Shown: positions 1 through 7,666, counted from the first letter of the stretch. The stretch is 10,354 nt of DNA from Candidatus Zixiibacteriota bacterium (GCA_003641345.1 QNAD01000040.1:1-10354), one strand, 5' to 3'. Notes: a model not told the origin generated them from the letters alone. Made by a program: numbers and translations.

Positions 1-24
1 CCGCGACATCCGGTTATCAATAGT

Positions 25-915
25 TTAGAATAACTCATCGGCATCTAACAGTACATTTTCCAAGTATTGTTTGTATGAGTTATCATTCATGTCATGTATG
101 ATCTTTTGAAGTTTTGATTTATCAATGAAATTCATTTTGAAAGCTATCTCTTCAATACAGGCAATCTTTTGCCCTTGCCTTTTTTCAATAGTAGCAATAA
201 ACTCACCGGCTTCAAGCATGCTTTCCTGTGTTCCGGTATCAAGCCAGGCTATACCTCTTCCAAGCTTCACAACGTTTAAGTCATTAAACTTTAAATATGC
301 ATTGTTTACATCGGTTATTTCCAACTCACCTCTATTGGAAGGCTGGAGCGACTCGGCAATACTTACTACTTTAGAATCATAAAGATATAGGCCTGTGACA
401 GCATAATTTGATTTTGCTTTTACAGGTTTTTCTTCAATTGAGACAACGTTGCCATTTTCCTTAAACTCAACAACTCCATACCTCTCGGGATCATTTACTT
501 TATAACCGAACACCAATGCCCCACCACCAAAATTCTGTACGTGTTTTCGATACTCGATTGAACCATAAAAGATATTATCACCCAAAATTAGCATCACATT
601 ATCATCACCGATAAACTCTTTTCCAATCAAAAATGCCTGAGCTATTCCCGCCGGTTTGTTCTGAACTTTATATTCAATGTTAAGACCTAAATCTGAACCT
701 GATTTGAAAAGCTGTTCAAATTGCGGCAAATCTTTTGGGGTCGAAATAATTAAAATATCTCGGATACCACATTCCATAATCGTTGAGAGTGGGTAATAAA
801 TCATCGGTTTATCATAAACCGGCAGTAACTGCTTACAAGCAACCTCAGTTATCGGATATAACCGCGTACCGCTTCCGCCAGCTAATATTATACCTTTTGT
901 TTTCTTTTCTGACAT
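25..915 (-). CDS. rfbA: Glucose-1-phosphate thymidylyltransferase (RfbA/RmlA)
   Basis: This cytoplasmic enzyme joins glucose-1-phosphate and dTTP into dTDP-glucose plus pyrophosphate, the first step toward dTDP-rhamnose and other dTDP-sugars of O-antigen or capsule. The 296 residues match the family's usual length of about 290, so it looks complete. Visible motifs are the nucleotide-binding GGSGTR (residues 13-18), KQLLPVYDKPMIYYPLS (28-44), LGDN with the metal-binding Asp at 113, EEKP (161-164) and RGELEITDVN (195-204). The ATG at 915 lies 10 bases after the rfbB stop, so the two genes are almost certainly cotranscribed. No strong Shine-Dalgarno site is visible, so translational coupling to rfbB is plausible. 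It ends with TAA. Family assignment is very secure; the final sugar made is inferred, because rfbC and rfbD are not in the window. Confidence 0.97.
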   Translation of the reverse strand: MSEKKTKGIILAGGSGTRLYPITEVACKQLLPVYDKPMIYYPLSTIMECGIRDILIISTPKDLPQFEQLFKSGSDLGLNIEYKVQNKPAGIAQAFLIGKEFIGDDNVMLILGDNIFYGSIEYRKHVQNFGGGALVFGYKVNDPERYGVVEFKENGNVVSIEEKPVKAKSNYAVTGLYLYDSKVVSIAESLQPSNRGELEITDVNNAYLKFNDLNVVKLGRGIAWLDTGTQESMLEAGEFIATIEKRQGQKIACIEEIAFKMNFIDKSKLQKIIHDMNDNSYKQYLENVLLDADELF

Positions 916-925
916 CTATTAAAAC

Positions 926-1987
926 CTAACGATTAGTGTACATATTTTCATAATATTTCAAATAATTTCCGCTACAGCAATTATCTAACCATTCATTATT
1001 TTCCAAATACCATTCAACAGTAGTTCTTAAACCATTTGAGAACTTGTACTTTGGTGTCCACCCAAGTTCCCTTTCAATAAGAGAAGCATCAATAGCATAT
1101 CTTTTATCGTGACCTGGACGATCCTTAACAAATGTTATCAATTTTTCATGGCTCTTTCCACCGAGTTTCTCATCCAAAATCGAGCAAATCAATTTTATCA
1201 ATTCGATATTTGTTATTTCATTGTGCCCGCCTACATTATAAGTCTTCCCTGATCCACCTTTATGAAAAACCAGATCAAGTGCTGTACAATGATCTTCAAC
1301 ATACAACCAATCCCGAACATTCTTACCATCCCCATATACCGGTAACTGTTTTCTGTCCTTGCAATTTTTTATCATCAACGGTATAAGTTTCTCTGGAAAT
1401 TGATACGGACCATAATTATTAGAGCAATTAGTTGTTACCACATCAAGCCCATAAGTCTTATGATACGCCCTTACCAAATGGTCACCCGATGCTTTCGACG
1501 CTGAATAAGGCGAGTTCGGCTTATAAGATGTCTCTTCGGTAAAAAAACCTTCATCCCCCAATGATCCATAAACTTCATCAGTGGATACGTGATGAAACCG
1601 AAATGGCTCCCCGTCCATATGTTTCTCTCTGACAATTTCTAATAGATTGAACGTTCCAATAATATTTGTACTGATAAAATCACCTGGACCGTCGATCGAA
1701 CGATCAACATGGGACTCGGCCGCCAGATGAATTAAAGAATTAACATTAAATTCTTTAAAAATATCCCGAAGCGTCTTTACGTCACGAATATCAACCTTTT
1801 TAAAGGAGTAATTATCAAGATTTTCTATCTTTTTAAGATTTGACAAATTTGCTGCATATGTCAAACAATCGATATTAATAAAATTATAATCTGGATATTT
1901 CGGCACCAAGTAAAGCAGTAGATTAGAGCCAATAAACCCAGCACCTCCCGTTATAAGAATATTTTTCTTTGTACTATCATTATCCAT
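926..1987 (-). CDS. rfbB: dTDP-glucose 4,6-dehydratase (RfbB/RmlB)
   Basis: This extended short-chain dehydrogenase uses bound NAD to convert dTDP-glucose to dTDP-4-keto-6-deoxyglucose, the step after RfbA. Numbered from the ATG at 1987 (353 residues, normal for the family), it shows the NAD-binding GGAGFIG (14-20), HLAAESHVDRS (87-97), the catalytic Thr-Asp-Glu triad (136-138) in HVSTDEVYG, and the YxxxK pair Tyr161 and Lys165. An upstream TTG at 2032 would add 15 residues (MLLIKWYDCKLISNI) that are not part of the fold. I prefer the ATG because MDNDSTKKNILITGG begins just before the first strand of the Rossmann fold. No good Shine-Dalgarno site precedes either start. It ends with TAG 10 bases before rfbA, giving an rfbB-rfbA operon that probably continues beyond the low-coordinate edge. 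Function is secure; the start is likely but not proven. Confidence 0.96.
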   Translation of the reverse strand: MDNDSTKKNILITGGAGFIGSNLLLYLVPKYPDYNFINIDCLTYAANLSNLKKIENLDNYSFKKVDIRDVKTLRDIFKEFNVNSLIHLAAESHVDRSIDGPGDFISTNIIGTFNLLEIVREKHMDGEPFRFHHVSTDEVYGSLGDEGFFTEETSYKPNSPYSASKASGDHLVRAYHKTYGLDVVTTNCSNNYGPYQFPEKLIPLMIKNCKDRKQLPVYGDGKNVRDWLYVEDHCTALDLVFHKGGSGKTYNVGGHNEITNIELIKLICSILDEKLGGKSHEKLITFVKDRPGHDKRYAIDASLIERELGWTPKYKFSNGLRTTVEWYLENNEWLDNCCSGNYLKYYENMYTNR

Positions 1988-2008
1988 AATATTTGATATC
2001 AATTTACA

Positions 2009-2017
2009 ATCATACCA
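2009..2017 (-). promoter_or_regulatory. Possible extended -10 promoter for rfbBA
   Basis: On the minus strand the bases read TGG-TATGAT, an extended -10 element (TGn followed by a 5/6 match to TATAAT). It would start transcription about 15 bases before the preferred rfbB ATG. No good -35 hexamer is present at 16-18 bp. The short leader and missing -35 keep this tentative; the operon could instead be read through from the flippase. Confidence 0.3.
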
Positions 2018-2049
2018 CTTGATTAACAACAATTATTTTAGAATGGGAA

Positions 2050-2063
2050 TTATCCGAGGATAA
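2050..2063. repeat. 14-bp palindrome upstream of rfbB
   Basis: Perfect 6-bp arms (TTATCC and GGATAA) flank a two-base centre. The palindrome sits between the tRNA-like element and rfbB. It has no T-tract, so it is not a convincing terminator. It could be an operator for a dimeric regulator or simply chance in AT-rich DNA. Confidence 0.3.
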
Positions 2064-2073
2064 GCATAAAAAA

Positions 2074-2144
2074 TAACACTACACTGAATTGATTTTGCGG
2101 ATACACATTTTCATTTCGTTGCCCCACCAACTGAGCCAGGTGTT
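2074..2144 (-). pseudogene. Degenerate tRNA-Phe (GAA) copy
   Basis: Read on the minus strand, this 71-base stretch aligns over its full length with the intact tRNA-Phe at 4323-4395, about 52 identical positions by hand with few gaps. The D arm (GCTC-AGTTGGTG-GGGC), the anticodon loop (ATGAAAA, anticodon GAA) and TCAATT of the T loop are preserved. Damage includes a missing base at the end of the 5' acceptor strand, two bases lost around the anticodon stem and variable loop, one extra base in the T loop, and mispairs in the T and anticodon stems. Most substitutions are G-to-A or C-to-T. Identity resumes just beyond the 3' end (TTTTTTATGC, 2064-2073). I infer a decayed duplicate or a tRNA remnant left by recombination; a functional tRNA is unlikely. 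Confidence 0.75.
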
Positions 2145-2163
2145 TTGGGTAGCTCATATTAAT

Positions 2164-3393
2164 TTATATTCTCCTATGTCTAAATGCATTTATTGATTTT
2201 AATATCAAAATAACTGCAAAACCTGTCATAGTTGAGAAAGCCGCACCTACCATACCATAAGCCGGCACCAAAATAAAATTAGCTATTACTGCCACCACTA
2301 AAGCAACCAGAGTTGAAAATATAATCGAAAAATCCATCTTTCTGACAAATAAACTGTAATGAGGTATATAGCTAATGGCAAGTAGAGAAGTGTTAACTAA
2401 CATCAAATAAAATATATTTAGATTATCATTGAAAATCTCTTTATTTACTAATTTTAAAACAGGTTTTATTGATATTAGCTCTCCAATTATTAAAATGACA
2501 AGACCGAGAACAATTCCTTTCATCATTTTCCGCATCGATAATTTATATTGATCAAAATCTTTTTTTTGAAAAGACTCTATTAATTTTGGATAGATAATCA
2601 TTATCACCCCAGTAAATATTGCAACTTGGGCTACATTAGCAATATTGAAAAAAAAAGTGAAAACGCCTACTTCAGCTTCACTATAATAAATCTTCAAAAA
2701 TATCCGATCAAGATGTTGCATAGTAACAAAAGCTAAGGTTGCAACTAAAAGAGGAAGTGAAATACTAATCCCTTTTTTGATTCGTCCCCAATCAACAGAT
2801 TTCTCAAATATAATATTCCATGGCAATTTTCGTAAAGCATAACAAGCTAAGATAATACTCAAAATTATACCAATTACCCACCCAAACCATATTGTTGGAA
2901 GTTCCCGTAAATCAGGTTCTTCAATCAAAAAGTAAATAATTATATAAACCCAAAAACCAGTACGGAAAAATAAAGACAAATTCGCAACGGCAGATTTTGA
3001 TAGTACTACTAAAATTCGGTTTAGTTCTTCGGAAAAATGCTCAAAAACAAATATCAGATAAAACCAGAGCATATATTTCCAAGGAAGAATTTCAACTATA
3101 AATAAAATACTCAATAGTGGCAAAAAAAACAGATAGGATGACAAGTGTAAAACAAATTGATCTTTTATATAGTAAACATATTGCGAGCTTTCTACAGCTA
3201 AAATTTCACGAGCGTTAAAATGGTAAAAATCCAGACCAACTAAAATTATTGAAATAGATATACTCAGATTCATAAGCCCCCATATGCCGAGTTCCTCAGG
3301 AGACAATAGGCGTGCCATTACAAACATCAGAAAAAATTTACTTACTAATGATATACCACGAAGGATTAAATTTGTTAGACTATTTTTAACCAT
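2164..3393 (-). CDS. Wzx-like polysaccharide flippase (MOP superfamily)
   Basis: This is an integral inner-membrane protein of 409 residues, on the short side for oligosaccharide flippases (typically 400-480). About twelve hydrophobic helices are visible, roughly at residues 10-30, 40-58, 82-101, 105-120, 143-157, 168-187, 208-226, 243-268, 292-308, 325-347, 357-376 and 380-400. The N-terminal ARLLSPEELGIWGL and C-terminal NFILVPAYGMVGAAFST segments are typical of the polysaccharide transport branch of the MOP superfamily, which flips lipid-linked glycan units across the membrane. The ATG at 3393 lies 29 bases after the stop of the HAD phosphatase gene, implying one transcript, and no clear Shine-Dalgarno site is seen. 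The nearby rfbBA genes fit a surface-glycan locus. The exact substrate (O-antigen, capsule, teichuronic-type glycan) cannot be told. Confidence 0.85.
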   Translation of the reverse strand: MVKNSLTNLILRGISLVSKFFLMFVMARLLSPEELGIWGLMNLSISISIILVGLDFYHFNAREILAVESSQYVYYIKDQFVLHLSSYLFFLPLLSILFIVEILPWKYMLWFYLIFVFEHFSEELNRILVVLSKSAVANLSLFFRTGFWVYIIIYFLIEEPDLRELPTIWFGWVIGIILSIILACYALRKLPWNIIFEKSVDWGRIKKGISISLPLLVATLAFVTMQHLDRIFLKIYYSEAEVGVFTFFFNIANVAQVAIFTGVIMIIYPKLIESFQKKDFDQYKLSMRKMMKGIVLGLVILIIGELISIKPVLKLVNKEIFNDNLNIFYLMLVNTSLLAISYIPHYSLFVRKMDFSIIFSTLVALVVAVIANFILVPAYGMVGAAFSTMTGFAVILILKSINAFRHRRI

Positions 3394-3422
3394 ATTTGAA
3401 TTTAATAGGTTTTCATGAATTA

Positions 3423-4211
3423 TTATAAATTTTTGATAGAGTATATTTCATCTGATAAATTTTCAATGTCAGTTTTTTTACTCTCCCCCGTCATAACCAA
3501 CAGGAAATCTACTTCAAGATTATCCGCTAACTTCCTATCGGTATATAACCTATCCCCTATAACCAGAACTTCATCTTTTGAATAATCAGAAATCAACGAA
3601 TCAATCATCTCAGAATTTGGCTTTCCCAAAATAATCTCAGGATAACGATTACTGGCTATAAATAACATTTCGGCAAAACTTCCCACATCCGGAAGCATAC
3701 CTTTTTCTGAAGGACAAACTTTATCAGGATGAGTAGTTATATATCGAGCAGGGTAATTCTGTAAAACTAAAGCCGCGTTTTTTAATTTTTCATAAGTCAG
3801 TTCATTATCATAAGTGACAACCAAAGCGTCAGCTTTTACAAAATTAGTCGTGAAATTTGTTGTGCTGAGTGATTTTTCGAAAAATTTTGTGATTTTTGTA
3901 TTTGCCAAAAGAAAAACCGATTCAAATTTATTTTCTTTTATTATGCTTACTGCTTGAATTAAAGGAGTAATAATTTGGCTTGATTTGATAGTTAACTCAA
4001 AATCATTTAATTTTCCCACATATTCTTCTGGAGTACATGAGGTATTATTAGTCATAAAAAAGAACTGTTTACTATCTTTATATTTATTTATAAAATCAAC
4101 AGATGACTGTATCGGTTGTTCTCCTAAAAAAACGGTTCCATCCAGGTCCATCACGATACATTTTTTGCTATCCACTAGTTCTTTTAACTTAGAATTATTC
4201 ACTTGTTTCAC
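3423..4211 (-). CDS. HAD-IIA family sugar-phosphatase-like hydrolase (NagD/AraL type)
   Basis: A 262-residue HAD-superfamily phosphatase, the normal size for subfamily IIA with a C2-type cap. Motif I is VMDLDGT with nucleophile Asp22 and acid/base Asp24. Motif II is MTNNTS (Thr54), motif III is Lys197 in ILGKP, and motif IV is GDRLYTD (Asp220 and Asp225), so all catalytic positions are present. The cap lies between about residues 85 and 180. Known relatives (NagD, AraL, p-nitrophenylphosphatase, phosphoglycolate phosphatase) dephosphorylate small sugar or polyol phosphates with Mg2+. The start is GTG at 4211; no ATG precedes motif I except within it (Met21), and the Shine-Dalgarno site is weak. 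It is first in an operon with the flippase, so a role in preparing a precursor for a surface glycan is possible, but general phosphate salvage is equally possible. Confidence 0.88.
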   Translation of the reverse strand: MKQVNNSKLKELVDSKKCIVMDLDGTVFLGEQPIQSSVDFINKYKDSKQFFFMTNNTSCTPEEYVGKLNDFELTIKSSQIITPLIQAVSIIKENKFESVFLLANTKITKFFEKSLSTTNFTTNFVKADALVVTYDNELTYEKLKNAALVLQNYPARYITTHPDKVCPSEKGMLPDVGSFAEMLFIASNRYPEIILGKPNSEMIDSLISDYSKDEVLVIGDRLYTDRKLADNLEVDFLLVMTGESKKTDIENLSDEIYSIKNL

Positions 4212-4258
4212 TCTATTTTAAAAAGAGAATTCAACTTATGTTCGTTCATAATTATTTA

Positions 4259-4287
4259 ATTCTAATTCACCAAACTGGTTATGACAA
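4259..4287 (-). promoter_or_regulatory. Sigma-70-type promoter for the HAD-flippase operon
   Basis: TTGTCA (4282-4287) and TAGAAT (4259-4264) are separated by exactly 17 bp on the minus strand, each a 5/6 match to consensus. Transcription would begin near 4252, about 40 bases before the GTG start at 4211. The site lies in the gap between the tRNA 3' end and the phosphatase gene. Confidence 0.6.
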
Positions 4288-4322
4288 GTAATATCTGTTT
4301 GATTTTGGAGGGCATAAAAAAG

Positions 4323-4395
<73 letters not shown>

Positions 4396-4420
4396 AACTT
4401 CTTAGTTATATTCATCGGAA

Positions 4421-4446
4421 ATTATATAGATTTTTAAATAAGTCAA
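4421..4446 (-). promoter_or_regulatory. Likely promoter of tRNA-Phe
   Basis: A perfect TATAAT (4421-4426) lies about 25 bases before the mature tRNA 5' end, and TTGACT (4441-4446) sits upstream of it. The spacing is only 14 bp, shorter than ideal, so the -35 may be a different hexamer or the -10 may be the overlapping TAATTT at 16 bp. Position and AT content still favour a dedicated tRNA promoter. Confidence 0.5.
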
Positions 4447-4454
4447 TGAAAAAG

Positions 4455-4841
4455 TTATCTGTTTTTAAGGAAATATTGTTTTGTGGTTGGCATAAAAAGA
4501 AAAAATAGCATTGTAGCCGATAAAATCAGCAAAATAATATCTAAATACTGAGAATTCATAAAAATTCCCCATAACCCAAAAATTATTACAAGAGAATTAA
4601 TTCCAATTGATCCATACCAACCCCATTTTTTATTTTCATAATAAGCAATAGAAAATGAGATTAAAACCAGACCAACTATCAGAAAAAAGATTGGATTAGC
4701 TATATCGGTTAAATTTCTATCAAGTATTCCCAATACTATTTTTACCCCACCATATAAAAGAAAACAGATTGCAAATATCATCCCATATCCACCCGCAAGG
4801 CGATAACTAATAGCTGATTTTTTTATATTATCTTTTGCCAT
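4455..4841 (-). CDS. Four-helix integral membrane protein of unknown function
   Basis: A 128-residue protein I do not recognise. Four hydrophobic segments are visible at about residues 19-40, 46-68, 73-95 and 98-117. Short polar links separate them, the N-terminus is basic (MAKDNIKKS), and the tail is charged (KQYFLKNR). The segment YENKKWGWYGSIGIN between helices 2 and 3 resembles the loops of small DUF-type membrane proteins, but no catalytic motif is apparent. The ATG at 4841 has a good Shine-Dalgarno site, AAGGA (4848-4852), six bases upstream. The gene follows the ROK kinase by 25 bases, so it is probably the second gene of that transcript. Real coding is supported by the ribosome site, spacing and consistent membrane topology; the function is open. 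Confidence 0.8.
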   Translation of the reverse strand: MAKDNIKKSAISYRLAGGYGMIFAICFLLYGGVKIVLGILDRNLTDIANPIFFLIVGLVLISFSIAYYENKKWGWYGSIGINSLVIIFGLWGIFMNSQYLDIILLILSATMLFFLFMPTTKQYFLKNR

Positions 4842-4866
4842 AACTAATCCTTATTTCCAAATTATT

Positions 4867-5838
4867 CTATACTGTCTCACCTAACAAACCAGCACCAATA
4901 AAGCCTGCATCATTCCCAAGTGATGCCTTTAAAATCAATAAATTTTCAACTGCCGATGAAAAAGCTCTTTTTTTAACTTCTATTTGAACTTTTTCTAAAA
5001 ACCTACCGCCACCTTCAGCAATACCACCACCTATTACTACGAGTTCCGGATTGAGAAGATTCACCAAACCGGCTAAAGCTGTGCCAACATAGCCAGCAGT
5101 CTCATCTAATACTTGAACTGCAACTTCATCTTCTCTTTTATACGCATTAAATAATTTTTTGATTGAAACATTTTCAGGGTTTCCGTCAAGTATCTCTTTA
5201 AAATACGCTGTCATCTCATTGTTCAACAAGCCTTTTACTTTCTCCAGTATAACATGTGAAGCAACGAAAGACTCAAGACATCCATAGTTTCCGCATTTAC
5301 ATTGAGGACCATCGAACTTAATAGACATATGCCCTAATTCTCCTGCGGTTGAATTTGCCCCTCTATAAACCTTGCCATCAATAATTATTGCACCACCAAC
5401 TCCAGTACCCAAGGTCAAACAGAGCACTGAATCATAACCAACTGCGGCTCCAAAACGATGTTCAGCCAAAGCCATTGAGTTGACATCGTTATCGACATAA
5501 ACCGGCATATTTAGCCGCTCTTTTAAATTACGTCCTATTTCCATCCCTTCCCAACCGGGGATATTAGGACTTGGACCTATCACCTTTCCCTTTTTAAAAT
5601 CTATTGCACCTGCTGTTCCTACTCCCAACCATCGAACATCAATATTTTCTTCAACCGCATACAACATCAATCTCTCTCCGATATTTGCAATGAGATGCAT
5701 CAGTGATTGGGGACCTTTGTCCACCATTGTCGGCTTTTGTTCTCGATAGAGAACTTGCCCTTTGGCATTGAAAAATCCAAATTTAATATTTGTGCCGCCA
5801 ATATCAATACCGGCATAAGCCAGATTATTGTCAGACAT
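4867..5838 (-). CDS. glk: ROK-family glucokinase
   Basis: This 323-residue cytoplasmic sugar kinase, full length for the ROK family, probably phosphorylates glucose to glucose-6-phosphate with ATP. The N-terminal phosphate-binding loop is GIDIGGTN (10-17). The catalytic Asp is in DNDVNSMAL (Asp118), and the second phosphate loop is LGTGVGG (143-149). The ROK zinc motif is complete: GELGH with His170, then CKCGNYGCLE with Cys180, Cys182 and Cys187 and Glu189. No DNA-binding helix-turn-helix precedes the kinase domain, so it is an enzyme rather than a NagC/XylR-type repressor. The ATG at 5838 is preceded by AGGAAGA (5841-5847). It has its own promoter and is followed by the small membrane protein. 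Other ROK hexokinases (mannose, N-acetylmannosamine, fructose) cannot be ruled out, but glucose fits the neighbouring glucan phosphorylase. Confidence 0.9.
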   Translation of the reverse strand: MSDNNLAYAGIDIGGTNIKFGFFNAKGQVLYREQKPTMVDKGPQSLMHLIANIGERLMLYAVEENIDVRWLGVGTAGAIDFKKGKVIGPSPNIPGWEGMEIGRNLKERLNMPVYVDNDVNSMALAEHRFGAAVGYDSVLCLTLGTGVGGAIIIDGKVYRGANSTAGELGHMSIKFDGPQCKCGNYGCLESFVASHVILEKVKGLLNNEMTAYFKEILDGNPENVSIKKLFNAYKREDEVAVQVLDETAGYVGTALAGLVNLLNPELVVIGGGIAEGGGRFLEKVQIEVKKRAFSSAVENLLILKASLGNDAGFIGAGLLGETV

Positions 5839-5888
5839 TATCTTCCTAACGGGTAAAATAAAATAATTACAACCTAAACATCATGGCA

Positions 5889-5917
5889 AAAATAGATTAG
5901 TTAATGAAAGCTGTCAA
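5889..5917 (-). promoter_or_regulatory. Sigma-70 promoter for the glk-membrane protein operon
   Basis: A perfect TTGACA (5912-5917) and TATTTT (5889-5894) are 17 bp apart on the minus strand. Transcription would begin near 5881, giving a leader of roughly 40 bases that includes the AGGAAGA ribosome site. This is one of the two strongest promoter candidates in the window. Confidence 0.65.
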
Positions 5918-6010
5918 CCTTAAAAGATTTGGAATATCCACAATTTCGACACCAAAAATCTGTATTGATAAGAGTTTGATTCTTGTAATAAAACTAATTA
6001 GTGTTGCCAT

Positions 6011-7666
6011 CTACTTCAATAATAAATTACTTAATATAACTAATAACTGTGCAATAAAAATTTTCCCAACCATAGCTACTGGATAAGTTGTAGCATAAGA
6101 AACGTATGTGTCATCTGACTGAGACATTTCATAAGCTCTGGCTAAGGTAGCAGGTTGAGTTTGCATCCCACTTGTAGCACCAACAGCTTCGACAATTGTT
6201 CCTTTTCCAAAATGACGTAACAGAAAAAGCGTCATAAGAGTTGTGATAGAGGTCGTTATAAAGCCCAATCCCAATAATTGTAAACCGTTACTTGATAATG
6301 CGTCAAAAAATCTTCCCCCCGCCATTACTCCGACAGCAGCCAAGAAAAATAATAAGCCAATATGACGCAAGGCAAAGTTAGATTCAGAAGGTAATGACCA
6401 TACTAATCCACCTGTACGACCAAGTTTACCAAGAATCAAACCTGAGACAAGAGGACCTCCTGCAAAACCAAGCGACACAAAATTTCCCCCCGGAACTGGG
6501 ATTGGGATCATACCTAATAACACGCCAAAAGAAATACCTAAAGTTAAGGCGGTGTAATCCAAATCTGAAATTGACCGCTCTGAATCACCAAAGAATTCAA
6601 CGACTTCAGCAGATTTATCTATTGGCATAACAACCCGAACCCTATCACCAATTTCAATAGTAGTTTCATGGTCCGGAACAAATTCAATATCAGATCTCCT
6701 TAATCGAGTAATTTGAGCATTAAATAATTGATCAATCTCTAATTCATGAATAGTTTTTCCAGCCAATTTTTTATTGGATACCAGAATTCTTCGAATAGTA
6801 ATTTCACATTTTTTTTCATCGATATGAACTGAAGTTTTTGTTCCAAAAAAATTCTCTGCTTCGCTAATTTTTATTTTCGGACCAACAGTACTAACAATAT
6901 CTCCCTGTTGTAAAATTGTATATTTTGTGGGAATTGTTATGACTTCATTATGCTCGCATCGAGAGATTATTAAACCTGTTCTTTCCTGAACACGAAGTTC
7001 CCCTATAGCTTTACCGATTATAGCAGGGTTAGTAATTTCAAAATCAGAAGTTGAAACACTTAATTTCAACTTTGCTGTTTCTAAATCTTCATTTTTTTCT
7101 TTCTCAGCATCTTTACTATATAACCAATAAAATAATTGAAAAGCCAACAAACCACCGATAATTCCGAAAGGATAAGCCACTGAGTATCCAACCGTGGCAT
7201 CACGAGCATCACCTATACCGCTGTTAGACAAAAGTTCTGTAACTGCGGCTAAAGCAGGAGTATTAGTCAAACCACCACAAAAAATTCCAGCAATTTGACC
7301 TGGCTGCAATTGCATCCAGACTCCGATTAATAGAGTAGCAATACCTCCCCCTACCAAAGAACAAACTAATGCTACATTAAACTTAACCCCTTTTTTCTTT
7401 AAAGAAGCAAAGAACCCAGAACCACTTGTAAGCCCAACAGTATATACAAAAAGAATCAACCCAACCTGCATAACTTGATGAGCAATTGAAAAAGATTCTG
7501 TGTTAACTGGATTCCATCCACCAAAAATCAAGCCAACAAACAGAACTCCGGAAACTCCGAGTTTAAAACCTCTAATTTTTATTTGCCCAAATAAAAAACC
7601 TATTCCAATCACAAGAAATAATAGAAGAGGTTCACTTTGAAAAATAATCTCCCTAACAGATTCCAT
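6011..7666 (-). CDS. AspT/YidE/YbjL-family transporter with two RCK_C domains
   Basis: A 551-residue inner-membrane protein with the full layout of E. coli YidE/YbjL. A first membrane half spans about residues 12-184, two soluble RCK_C (TrkA-C) domains lie at about 205-280 and 285-365, and a second membrane half spans about 370-550. The halves carry the paired family signatures GGLTNTPALA (131-140) and GATSGMQTQPATLA (496-509). The only well-characterised family member group is the aspartate:alanine exchanger AspT; YidE/YbjL substrates are not established. RCK_C domains usually bind small ligands and gate transport. The ATG at 7666 is preceded by a weak GGGAA site, and it ends with TAG. It lies between glgP and glk, which hints at, but does not prove, a link to central carbon or organic-acid exchange. 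No motif fixes the substrate. Confidence 0.92.
   Translation of the reverse strand: MESVREIIFQSEPLLLFLVIGIGFLFGQIKIRGFKLGVSGVLFVGLIFGGWNPVNTESFSIAHQVMQVGLILFVYTVGLTSGSGFFASLKKKGVKFNVALVCSLVGGGIATLLIGVWMQLQPGQIAGIFCGGLTNTPALAAVTELLSNSGIGDARDATVGYSVAYPFGIIGGLLAFQLFYWLYSKDAEKEKNEDLETAKLKLSVSTSDFEITNPAIIGKAIGELRVQERTGLIISRCEHNEVITIPTKYTILQQGDIVSTVGPKIKISEAENFFGTKTSVHIDEKKCEITIRRILVSNKKLAGKTIHELEIDQLFNAQITRLRRSDIEFVPDHETTIEIGDRVRVVMPIDKSAEVVEFFGDSERSISDLDYTALTLGISFGVLLGMIPIPVPGGNFVSLGFAGGPLVSGLILGKLGRTGGLVWSLPSESNFALRHIGLLFFLAAVGVMAGGRFFDALSSNGLQLLGLGFITTSITTLMTLFLLRHFGKGTIVEAVGATSGMQTQPATLARAYEMSQSDDTYVSYATTYPVAMVGKIFIAQLLVILSNLLLK

Noticed and set aside
125..382. Plus-strand open frame opposite rfbA
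   Set aside because: It is fully contained in the antisense of rfbA, with no independent coding signal.
4264..4280. Small hairpin ACCA-AAC-TGGT after tRNA-Phe
   Set aside because: A four-base stem without a following T-run is too weak for a terminator; it also lies within the spacer of the proposed HAD promoter.
5904..6086. Plus-strand open frame of 60 codons in the glk-transporter gap
   Set aside because: It overlaps the glk promoter and the antisense end of the transporter gene, and has no clear ribosome site or conserved look.
6394..6630. Plus-strand open frame opposite the transporter gene
   Set aside because: It is antisense to the second membrane half and the RCK_C region of a conserved transporter and looks like a chance frame.
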